From contig NZ_PSLQ01000006.1 of the NCBI RefSeq assembly GCF_040289685.1, positions 18,139 to 82,138 of the forward strand: a stretch of 64,000 nucleotides of DNA, read 5' to 3'. Made by a program: the position numbers and the translations under genes. Positions 51,051 to 58,630 of the stretch are shown piece after piece; the first letter of the stretch is position 1; each line of letters starts with the position of its first letter. This DNA comes from Pyrinomonas sp040289685. GTDB taxonomy: Bacteria > Acidobacteriota > Blastocatellia > Pyrinomonadales > Pyrinomonadaceae. Below the pieces are notes generated by a model. That model had not been told where the DNA came from, ran no database searches, and was given only the letters and a program-made list of their open reading frames with translations.

Positions 51051-52460
51051 TCAAGCGGCGTGATTTTCGCTTTGCGAGTCCGAAGCGGCGGCCATCGCCG
51101 CCACGCGTACGCAGTCCTTGCGCGCTGCTTTCGCTTCATACATAGCAGCATCGGCGCACGCAAGCAACTGCTGCGGCGACTGCGCGTGTTGAGGGAAGGA
51201 GGCGACGCCGAAACTGGCCGTCAAACGCAGGCGGAGCCCGCGTCCGCCGGTGAAGACGTGTCCGGCGATGCGCGCCCGCACGCGCTCGGCGACGCGCGTC
51301 GCCTGCTCGGCAGCCGTCTCTGGCAGGATGATGACGAACTCGTCGCCGCCGTAACGCGCGACCACATCTGTGTCGCGCACTGAAGTGAGGATCACGGCGG
51401 CCATCTCCATGAGCACGTGTGACCCGACCAAATGGCCGTGCTCATCATTGACGCGCTTGAAATCGTCCAGATCAAGAAAGAGCGCTGCGACCGGAGAGCC
51501 GTAGCGCCGCGCGCGCTTGATCTCGCCGATCAGATACTGGCGGAGGAAACGGGCGTTGTGCAGTTTGGTCAGATCATCCGTTTGCGATAGGCGTTCAGCT
51601 TCGGCGACGCGCACCGAACGAGCGATGGCCGCTCCTACGGGAACGGCCAAAGCTGCCAAAAGCTCGCTCTCTTCTGCCAGCAAGGGGGCCGTCGCGCGTT
51701 CAACTTCGATCACGCCGAAAACCCTTTCGCCGTAAAGCAACGGCACGGCCCATCTGTTGTCGTCGCTGGCTGGTTCGATGCGCGAGGCAGCGAGCAACGC
51801 CGCTTCCGAGATGCTCTGTTCTTCCGTCTCGTTGCGCGGAAAGGAGAGTAGTGGTTCAAGTATGGTCTTTTCCCCTTCGTCCTGCGCCGCGTAATAGGTC
51901 CAGCGATCGGCGGCGATCAGGGCTGCCAACTGCTCGAGAGTGATCTGCGCGGCATGGCGTTGGTCGTCGGCGAAATGGAGCGCGGCCGCCAACTTGAAGG
52001 CGGCGCGCAGTGTATCCGCGGTGAGCGCCGACGGGAGCGGGATTTCGGGAGCGCGCGAAACTTCATCCTCTTCTTCATCCAGCTCGGTCAAAGGGGCGCG
52101 CCCCTCGATCTCGTGGAGCAACGCTGGCAGTTGAGCTGATTCCTCGACGATGAGGTGAAAACCGAGCCGCTTCAACGCCGCATTGCCCAAGCGGCGGCGT
52201 GCGCTCTGCTCTTGATCGGGCGAGCGCAGTCGGCAAGCGATGACTGGCACCTGCGACCAACGTTTGGTCGCTTTGCGCACCAGCGCTTCGATGATGTTCG
52301 TCCGATCGCCCGCGACCACGCCGTAGACAAGGGCTAAGGGCGCGTTGCGCACCTCATCATCCGGTGACGCGACGGCGAAGCCGGCCACGCGCAGCATGGT
52401 CGCTAGCTCGCCCATGAGCGTGGCGGGTTCATCGTTGAGTAGAATAACGCGCTTGGTCAT
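51051..52460 (-). CDS. Diguanylate cyclase with GAF and receiver-like regions
   Basis: A 469-residue cyclic-di-GMP synthase. N-terminus (1-120) resembles a degenerate receiver (VILLNDEPATLMGELATML) without the phosphorylatable Asp pattern; residues about 155-285 look like a GAF sensor; residues 295-450 are the GGDEF domain with YGGDEF (about 371), the RxxD inhibitory site RDTD five residues before it, and FLDLDDFKRVNDEHGH. It is therefore catalytically intact and feedback inhibited. Its ATG overlaps the FecR-gene stop (ATGA). It could feed the PilZ protein encoded 12 kb away, but that is speculation. Confidence 0.93.
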   Translation of the reverse strand: MTKRVILLNDEPATLMGELATMLRVAGFAVASPDDEVRNAPLALVYGVVAGDRTNIIEALVRKATKRWSQVPVIACRLRSPDQEQSARRRLGNAALKRLGFHLIVEESAQLPALLHEIEGRAPLTELDEEEDEVSRAPEIPLPSALTADTLRAAFKLAAALHFADDQRHAAQITLEQLAALIAADRWTYYAAQDEGEKTILEPLLSFPRNETEEQSISEAALLAASRIEPASDDNRWAVPLLYGERVFGVIEVERATAPLLAEESELLAALAVPVGAAIARSVRVAEAERLSQTDDLTKLHNARFLRQYLIGEIKRARRYGSPVAALFLDLDDFKRVNDEHGHLVGSHVLMEMAAVILTSVRDTDVVARYGGDEFVIILPETAAEQATRVAERVRARIAGHVFTGGRGLRLRLTASFGVASFPQHAQSPQQLLACADAAMYEAKAARKDCVRVAAMAAASDSQSENHAA

Positions 52461-53719
52461 CGCCGATTCGCCGCGTCGGACGTTCCGCGCCCGCCGTTCA
52501 GAGCAAAACGGTACTGCCCGCGGTAGCCTTGCGAATCCTCCGCCTCGATGTTCAATTCGCGCGTGGCCGGCGGCACGACGATCTGTAGTTGAAACGTGCC
52601 GTCGCGCGTCGCCAGCGTTTCACGCCCGGCGATGCGGACGGTGTTGCCAGCTTGCGTGCGTCCACGCACGAGGTAGATGTTACCGGCGACGTACTCCACC
52701 GAAACATCCCAAATGACCACTTGGCCGCTCCCTTGCGCGACGACGATGGAGAACTTCTGCGGTTCGCTCCACTCGCTCGCTTGTCCTGATGGTGCCACCG
52801 CCCGCACGCGCCAATAATAGATGCCAGGGCGCAGTTCGCCAATGTTGTACTCGGTGTTGGTCAACTGATCGCGTTCGATCACCTTGCCCGCTGAAACGAA
52901 GAAAGGCGAGGTGGCGACTTCGACGCGATAATAGGCCGGGGTGCCAGAAGCGGGCTTTTGCCACCGCAGCGTGATGCTGGTCCCTGATGAGCTGGCGAAG
53001 ATGCGCTCCAGATCGCGCGGCGCCACGGGTACGGGAACGTCGAGCAATCGTTCGCGGCGCGCGATGTTGCCCGTTTGATTGATCGCCACATATTCGCCAG
53101 CGCGCACCACGGTCTTTTCGCCGCCTCGAGTTGTCGTCTCGATGCTGCCCGCGCTGACGCGAATGTCCTCGGTGTTATCCTCACGCACGCCGAAACTCGC
53201 CCCTGTCTGCGCGGCCAGACGGCTTTCGGTCAATCGCGTCTCGACGATGTTGCTCGTCTTTTCGGTCTGTTCCTCAGTGCGCACGTTGATCTGGCCGCGT
53301 TCGACCGCAACGCGCACGTGGGTTTGCTGTCCGCCTTCGGCGGCGCGGCTGTCGCGAATGGTAACCACGCTGTTGGGACGCACCAGCAACGTCGAGCCAT
53401 CGGCGAGCAGGATGCGCGCACGTCCGTCGGTCTGCGTTTGCACGATGTCGCCCGGGTAAAGCTGCGTGTTGGCGTTGACTTGAACGGTTTCGCGCGTTTG
53501 CGCCCGAACGACGCGCACATCGCCATCGAACGAGATGAACCGCGCTCCGGTCGGTGCTTGTGGTCTCGACTCCTTCTCGAACGGATTGCCGTAGATCCAA
53601 AGGTAAACGGATAGCGCTCCGACGAGCACGCCGAACAGAAGCAGCGCGATGATGAGGTAGATGGATCGCTTGGAGATGACCCACCACTCGATTTCGAACA
53701 ACGACTGCTTATGACCCAT
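52457..53719 (-). CDS. FecR-domain membrane protein with fibronectin-like region
   Basis: A 420-residue protein: short cytoplasmic N-terminus, one transmembrane helix (about residues 19-41, SIYLIIALLLFGVLVGALSV), then a FecR domain (FISFDGDVRVVRAQTRETVQ, LYPGDIVQTQTDGRARILLA, DGSTLLVRPNSVVTIRD), a beta-rich stretch, a fibronectin type III-like module (about 265-340, GTSITLRWQKPASGTPAYYR) and a C-terminal beta domain. No sigma or anti-sigma segment is present, so it is not the classical iron-citrate regulator; such proteins often sense or scaffold at the surface. The ATG at 53719 (MGHKQSLFEIEWW) is chosen because the 149 upstream codons are low-quality. It is coupled by ATGA overlap to a diguanylate cyclase. 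Confidence 0.85.
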   Translation of the reverse strand: MGHKQSLFEIEWWVISKRSIYLIIALLLFGVLVGALSVYLWIYGNPFEKESRPQAPTGARFISFDGDVRVVRAQTRETVQVNANTQLYPGDIVQTQTDGRARILLADGSTLLVRPNSVVTIRDSRAAEGGQQTHVRVAVERGQINVRTEEQTEKTSNIVETRLTESRLAAQTGASFGVREDNTEDIRVSAGSIETTTRGGEKTVVRAGEYVAINQTGNIARRERLLDVPVPVAPRDLERIFASSSGTSITLRWQKPASGTPAYYRVEVATSPFFVSAGKVIERDQLTNTEYNIGELRPGIYYWRVRAVAPSGQASEWSEPQKFSIVVAQGSGQVVIWDVSVEYVAGNIYLVRGRTQAGNTVRIAGRETLATRDGTFQLQIVVPPATRELNIEAEDSQGYRGQYRFALNGGRGTSDAANRR

Positions 53720-54025
53720 ACGGGAAAGCTCACTTCGTCGGGCTTCGCTCAAGTGGCGGGGCGACCACGAGAGCGCGTCTTCCGACGTGAGAAGGCGAAA
53801 GAACGCTGGTGAGGAGAAGGGCGCGCGATTCTTCCGGCGCCCCTTCGAGCAAGTTACCACAGTCCACAAGAGCGCTTCAAGCGCCGTCTGAACAGCGGAA
53901 CGGGCGGCAGCAGGATCCTCCGTGCGAGCGGTTAGCGCAAAAGTTCGGGTCTGCTTTTGGTGGGCCGAAGGGGGATCGCTCGTCGAAGCCGACGCTGCGT
54001 CATCGCGCTCGGACGGAAGGCGCGC

Positions 54026-54066
54026 AAAAAAGCTCAACGGTTTCACCGCTCGATGGCGAAACCGTT
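54026..54066 (-). terminator. Minus-strand terminator or attenuator upstream of FecR/GGDEF operon
   Basis: AACGGTTTC (54036-54044) and GAAACCGTT (54058-54066) form a perfect 9-base stem; on the minus strand it is followed by GAGC and six T. It lies about 310 bases upstream of the FecR start with no gene before it on that strand, so it could be an attenuator or guard against read-through. Nothing else is recognised in 53720-54314 apart from a weak promoter-like TTGACA/TATGAT pair (54098-54124, spacing 15) for the plus-strand amidohydrolase. Confidence 0.6.
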
Positions 54067-54314
54067 TCGGCTGGCTTGGATGCTCGCGCTCCGACGCTTG
54101 ACACGGGACCGCGGTTCGTATGATGGTACGCGCGAACAGTCCAAGGCTTGCGTGAAACAACGTCACAGGCTAAAACGCTACGTTCAGTAAGCGCCCCGTT
54201 CATCGGCGGTCAACTGTCTGAACGCTGGCGTCGCGCTTTCGCCGTTTGTCGGAAGCAGCGCGCAGGCCTCTCGCAACGTTCTCGAACGCCAAATCTCTTC
54301 GAGGAGAAACCCGA

Positions 54315-55637
54315 ATGATCCGACGTCTCGTTTTGCTTCTTGCGCTCACTGCGTGCGCATCGTTGAGCGCGCGCGCGCAAGACCGACCGCAAGCTTTCAT
54401 CGGCGCACAGGTCATCCCGATCGCTGGTCCACCCATTGAAAACGGCGCGCTCGTCGTTCATCGCGGCAAGATCGTCGCCGTTGGTCCGGCCTCGCAAGTC
54501 GCCATCCCGCCCGATGCCGAGCGGCACGATGTCACGGGCAAAGTCATCATGCCTGGCCTTGTCGACACGCACAGTCACATCGGCGGCGGCGCGGGCGGCG
54601 ACGCCTCAGCTCCGATGCAGCCCGACGTGCGGATTCTCGATTCAATCGATATCCGCGACACTTCGCTCAAACGCGCGCGCGCGGGCGGCATCACCACCGT
54701 CAACATCATGCCCGGATCGGGCCACCTGCTGAGCGGCCAGACCGTTTACCTGAAGCTTCGAAACGGCAACACCATTGAAGATCTGCTGATCCGCGATGCG
54801 CAAGGCAACTATATGTGGGGCATCAAGATGGCCAACGGAACGAACTCGTTGCGCCCCAATTCGCCCGGCCCATTTCCGGGCACGCGGGCTAAATCGGCGG
54901 CCATCGTCCGCGACATGTTCACCAAAGCGGTTGACTACCGCGACAAGATTCGCCGGGCTGGCGGTGACCGCTCGAAATTGCCGCCGCGCGATCTCGGGCT
55001 GGAAGCGCTGGTCGAAGCGATGGAAGGCAAAAGGATCGTCCACTTCCACACGCACCGGCACGACGACATCTTGACGGCGATCCGTTTATCGAAAGAGTTC
55101 AGCTTCCGCGTCGTGCTCCATCACGTTTCGGAAGGATGGCGCGTCGCAAACGAGATCGCGCAAGCGCGCGTTCCCGCTTCGATCATCGTCATCGACAGTC
55201 CGGGCGGAAAGCTCGAGGCCGTCAATCTCATCCTGCAAACTGGCGCCGCGCTGGAACGGGCTGGCGCACTCGTCGCCTTTCACACGGATGATTACATCAC
55301 CGATTCGCGCCTGTTCCTGCGCTCGGCTGCGCTGGGCGTGCGCGCCGGAATGTCGCGCGACAACGCCCTTCGTGCCATGACGCTCGCTGGCGCGCAGATG
55401 CTCGATCTACAAGATCGCGTCGGAAGCTTGGAGCGCGGCAAGGATGCCGATTTCATCATCCTTTCGGGCGACCCATTGAGCGTTTACACCAAAGTGCTCG
55501 CAACCTACGTCGAAGGCATCAAGGTCTTCGACCGCAACGACCCGCAAGATCGCCTCTACGCCGTCGGCGGTTACGGCGCAAGCCGCGGTCAAGACGTGCA
55601 CATCGAATGCTTCGAAGATGGGGAGGGACACAGATGA
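54315..55637 (+). CDS. Secreted amidohydrolase, metal site intact
   Basis: A 440-residue exported metal-dependent hydrolase of the amidohydrolase superfamily (imidazolonepropionase/dipeptidase-like). Signal peptide ends at SARAQ (about residue 22). Metal ligands are intact: HSH in VDTHSHIGGGAGG (His86, His88), VHFHTHRHDD, VLHHVSEGW and the Asp in FHTDDYITD. GAGGAG lies nine bases before the ATG. Its stop overlaps the start of a paralogue (ATGA), so the two are translated together. Substrate unknown; relatives act on cyclic amides or dipeptides. Confidence 0.9.
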   Translation: MIRRLVLLLALTACASLSARAQDRPQAFIGAQVIPIAGPPIENGALVVHRGKIVAVGPASQVAIPPDAERHDVTGKVIMPGLVDTHSHIGGGAGGDASAPMQPDVRILDSIDIRDTSLKRARAGGITTVNIMPGSGHLLSGQTVYLKLRNGNTIEDLLIRDAQGNYMWGIKMANGTNSLRPNSPGPFPGTRAKSAAIVRDMFTKAVDYRDKIRRAGGDRSKLPPRDLGLEALVEAMEGKRIVHFHTHRHDDILTAIRLSKEFSFRVVLHHVSEGWRVANEIAQARVPASIIVIDSPGGKLEAVNLILQTGAALERAGALVAFHTDDYITDSRLFLRSAALGVRAGMSRDNALRAMTLAGAQMLDLQDRVGSLERGKDADFIILSGDPLSVYTKVLATYVEGIKVFDRNDPQDRLYAVGGYGASRGQDVHIECFEDGEGHR

Positions 55638-56899
55638 AAAGAACCGAAAAAACTTTGCCTGCGCTCACGTTCATCGAGATACACGGAAAGTTGCTGCGCG
55701 CGTTGATCGGCCTTCTGTGCGCTTCCATCGCCGTGCAGGCGCAGATCGCCGTGCGCGGCGAGACCGTTTACACCATGGTGGGCGCGCCCATCCGTGATGG
55801 CGTCGTGCTTATCCGCGACGGCAAGATCGAGCGCGTCGGTCCAGCTTCGCAAGTCGCCATCCCATCGGGCTACAAGGTGTTAACGGCGCGCGTCGTTACA
55901 CCTGGTCTGATCGACGCGCGTTCCACGGTCGGACTTTCCGGCTACTTGAATCAGCCGCACGATCAGATGCAGCTCGACACATCGGCCCCGATCCAACCGG
56001 AACTACGCGCCATCGACGCCTACGACGCGCGCGAATTCCTGGTCGGTTACCTGCGCTCTTTCGGCATCACGACCGTGCACACGGGACATGGTCCCGGCGC
56101 GCTCATCTCCGGCCAGACGATGATCGTCAAGACGACGGGCGAGACGATCGATCAAGCGGTGATCGTGCCTGAAGCGATGATCGCCGCTTCGCTCGGTCAA
56201 GCCGGACTGGGCCAAAGCGGTAAGTCTCCGGGCACGCGCTCGAAACAGATCGCCATGCTCCGGGCCGAACTGTTGAAGGCCCAAGATTACGTCGCCAAGC
56301 AAAAAGCGGCTGGAAACGATCCGACCAAGGCTCCAGCGCGTGACATACGGATGGAAGCGCTCGCGCGCGTCATTCGCGGCGAAATCCCGCTTCTCGTCAA
56401 CGTCCACCGAGCGCACGATATCGTTTCTGCATTGCGCGTCGCCAAAGAGTTCGGCATCAAGATCGTGCTCGATGGCGCCGCGGAATCATACCTTGTCATG
56501 GACCAGATCAAGGCTGCTGGCGTGCCGGTCATCATCCACCCGACGATGTACCGTGCGGCGGGCGACGCCGAAAACCTGAGCATGGAGACGGCAGCGAAAC
56601 TTCGCCGCGCTGGCATCCCGGTCGCCATGCAAAGCGGATACGAATCCTACGTGCCGAAGACGCGCGTCGTGCTCTTCGAGGCGGCCATCGCCGCGGCCAA
56701 CGGTTTGTCGTTCGAAGAAGCCTTAGCGACCGTCACCATAGATGCGGCGCGCATTCTCGGCATCGCCAACCGCGTTGGTTCGCTGGAACCGGGTAAAGAC
56801 GCCGACCTCGCGCTCTTCGACGGCGACCCGTTCGAATACACCTCGCACGTTACGGGCGTCATCGTCAACGGACAGGTCGTCAGCGAAGAGAAGAGATAA
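55634..56899 (+). CDS. Amidohydrolase paralogue lacking the metal ligands
   Basis: A 421-residue exported amidohydrolase-fold protein paired with the preceding enzyme. The fold is clear (ETVYTMVGAPIRDGVVLIRD, GKIERVGPASQVAIPS, PGLIDARSTVGLSG, NRVGSLEPGKDADLALFDGD), but metal residues are gone: the HxH is R96-S-T98, the HxxH loop reads LVNVHRAHD, the next His site is LDGAAESYL, and the Asp site is MQSGYESYV. So it probably has no metal-dependent catalysis and may be a structural partner. Signal peptide near residues 17-36. Start ATG at 55634 has GGGAGG upstream and overlaps the previous stop. Confidence 0.88.
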   Translation: MKRTEKTLPALTFIEIHGKLLRALIGLLCASIAVQAQIAVRGETVYTMVGAPIRDGVVLIRDGKIERVGPASQVAIPSGYKVLTARVVTPGLIDARSTVGLSGYLNQPHDQMQLDTSAPIQPELRAIDAYDAREFLVGYLRSFGITTVHTGHGPGALISGQTMIVKTTGETIDQAVIVPEAMIAASLGQAGLGQSGKSPGTRSKQIAMLRAELLKAQDYVAKQKAAGNDPTKAPARDIRMEALARVIRGEIPLLVNVHRAHDIVSALRVAKEFGIKIVLDGAAESYLVMDQIKAAGVPVIIHPTMYRAAGDAENLSMETAAKLRRAGIPVAMQSGYESYVPKTRVVLFEAAIAAANGLSFEEALATVTIDAARILGIANRVGSLEPGKDADLALFDGDPFEYTSHVTGVIVNGQVVSEEKR

Positions 56900-56923
56900 A
56901 GTCGGGCGAAAGAGGATCGGGAA

Positions 56924-56955
56924 GGGGCGAGAAGCCGAAACTCGTTTCTCGCCCC
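56924..56955 (+). terminator. Hairpin after amidohydrolase pair
   Basis: GGGGCGAGAA and TTCTCGCCCC form a perfect 10-base stem 25 bases after the stop; no T tract follows, so termination may be weak or Rho-assisted. Confidence 0.5.
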
Positions 56956-57129
56956 CCTACACCCATTGAGCGCCCTTTCTTTGAAGAGGCAAACTTTGCT
57001 GAGCGCGCCTCTCTCCTCTTTCTGGAAATCGGCGCCCATTGGTCGTTGAATAAGAAACTAGGGGCCTCCGAAAAACGGACCTCATCGCAAAGAGGCCAGA
57101 CTGGCGGTTCTCGGTGAAGGCATTTCAGT

Positions 57130-57330
57130 CAACTACCCCATAGCTCGTGGCTAGGGGCTTGCACCTAGCCCGCTTCAAGCGGGCTGGCATGCGAGGCCGG
57201 TTAACGGCTGGGAAGCCAGCGGTAGGGATTCAGGCGTTGGCAAGAACAGGAAACCTATTGGGTTTCGTCTCTCTTCCACCGGCCGCAGCCGGTAAACGGC
57301 GCTTGAATCGGTTCTCTACTCACAGCATTG
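57130..57330 (+). mobile_element. Possible IS200/IS605 end or guide-RNA-like remnant
   Basis: A non-coding run with several tight hairpins: CCCATAGCTCGTGGCTAGGG (57137-57156), AGCCCGC-TTCAA-GCGGGCT (57167-57185), and ACCGGCCGCAGCCGGT (57279-57294). The layout recalls the subterminal hairpins and RNA scaffold at the ends of IS200/IS605 elements, but I see no TnpB or TnpA sequence here, so this is a weak call. The rest of 56956-57406 holds no gene. Confidence 0.25.
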
Positions 57331-57406
57331 AAAGCGTTTCAGCGCGCCGTTTCACGAAGACAAATAGGGAGGATTTGAAGACTTTGAAGACAAGGAGACC
57401 AAACGT

Positions 57407-58318
57407 ATGACGGCAGAATCGAGAAATCGTTCCTTTGCGACAGGCAACGGGTTGATTCTTGGGATTTTGACGCTGTTCGGCGTCTTTTTCGCGGCAGCGA
57501 TCGAGGGACGGGCGGAGAGTTTTTCGTTTGCTTCATTCCCTTCAAGCACGACTGGGATTCAGACGAACGGGAGCGCGACGCTAGGGGGCGGGTCGAGCGG
57601 TGATCGGCTGCGTTTGACGCCGGCTTCCCAGAGCTCGGCTGGTTCGGCTTACTACAACAGCCTCGTCAGCGTGCAGGCGGGATTCACCACGCAGTTTCAG
57701 TTTCAGATAACGAATGGAGGCGGACTGAGCGGAGGGGCTGATGGATTGGCTTTCATCATCCAGAATAGCCCGAACGGGGTTGCAGCTCTCGGAGGCAGCG
57801 GGGGAAGTATGGGCTATGGCGGGATACCAAACAGCCTTGTCATTGAGTTCGATACTTTCGACAACACTAACTTTGGATTCTCCGACCCCGACGGCAATCA
57901 CATCGCCGTTCACACGAACGGAACCGCTCCGAACGATCCTGGACCTGCCAGTCGTCTCGGCTTTTTTAGTCCGAGCGCTTCTTTCAAAAACGGGCAGGTG
58001 TACACCGTAAAAATCAGTTATTCTGGAACCACGCTTAGCGTCTACTTAAACAATCTCTCTTCACCTGTCCTTTCGGTCAATTACGACCTCTCCAATCTCG
58101 GGTTGAACGGCGGCAGAGCTTACGTCGGCTTTACCGCCGGCACGGGTGGCGCTTTCGAGAACCACGATATTTTGTCCTGGAGCTTTCAGAGCGCGGAGCA
58201 ACCGGCGGCCGTGCCTGAACCAGCAACGCTGGCGCTGCTGGGAACTGGGTTGGCTAGCGTAGCGGGTGCCGTCCGACGCCGCCGAAGAAAAAGTTCTGAA
58301 TTTGCGCCGCGCTCGTAG
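57407..58318 (+). CDS. PEP-CTERM protein with L-type lectin domain
   Basis: A 303-residue secreted protein: signal sequence (about residues 17-36), a legume-lectin-like domain (about 37-265) with GADGLAFIIQNSPNG, SLVIEFDTFDNTNF, DPDGNHIAVHTNG and GFTAGTGGAFENHDI, which include the metal- and sugar-binding residues of the fold, then VPEPATLALLGTGLASVAGA and a basic tail RRRRRK, the PEP-CTERM signal. It should bind glycans at the surface. AAGGAG lies upstream of the ATG. A strong terminator follows. Confidence 0.92.
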   Translation: MTAESRNRSFATGNGLILGILTLFGVFFAAAIEGRAESFSFASFPSSTTGIQTNGSATLGGGSSGDRLRLTPASQSSAGSAYYNSLVSVQAGFTTQFQFQITNGGGLSGGADGLAFIIQNSPNGVAALGGSGGSMGYGGIPNSLVIEFDTFDNTNFGFSDPDGNHIAVHTNGTAPNDPGPASRLGFFSPSASFKNGQVYTVKISYSGTTLSVYLNNLSSPVLSVNYDLSNLGLNGGRAYVGFTAGTGGAFENHDILSWSFQSAEQPAAVPEPATLALLGTGLASVAGAVRRRRRKSSEFAPRS

Positions 58319-58444
58319 AATCGCCAGATTGTCCGCGTCGCCGAAGGACTCTTTCGTCGGGGACAGGCGCTCTCTAGCGTAGATCTGCTCGCGTAGGGCC
58401 GACGAGGAGAGCGCGGTTCTCCGAGTCAGGGCGAACTGGATTTC

Positions 58445-58505
58445 AGGGCCTTGGTCGAAGCTAGGCGAAGCCATTCGCGTCTGAGCTTCGACGCAAGGCC
58501 CTTTT
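58445..58505 (+). terminator. Two-stem terminator after lectin gene
   Basis: Outer stem AGGGCCTT (58445-58452) with AAGGCCCT (58495-58502), inner stem CGAAGCT with AGCTTCG, then TTTT and TCTT. Well placed about 125 bases after the lectin stop. Confidence 0.7.
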
Positions 58506-58557
58506 GTCTTGCTGATTTTCCACGATCGATCGGCGAAACTAAACTTAAACCTGAAAA

Positions 58558-58568
58558 TGTGATAGAGA
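58558..58568 (+). promoter_or_regulatory. Extended -10 upstream of CocE-like gene
   Basis: TGTGATAGAGA has TG-A-TAGAGA, similar to the boxes before pyrR and the HAD gene; transcription would start about 55 bases before the ATG at 58631. The -35 is unclear. Confidence 0.35.
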
Positions 58569-58630
58569 TTTAAGCGCTTTCTAAAAGGTGCGTCTAAAAG
58601 CTCTATCAACCGACAACGAGGAGAGGGGAG

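Noticed and set aside
54119..54210. tRNA-like GGTTCGTATGA and neighbouring stems
   Set aside because: No acceptor or anticodon arms can be formed; no tRNA or rRNA gene was found anywhere in the window.
57147..57410. 87-codon plus-strand frame in the hairpin block
   Set aside because: Runs through several hairpins; product resembles no TnpB end closely enough to annotate as coding.
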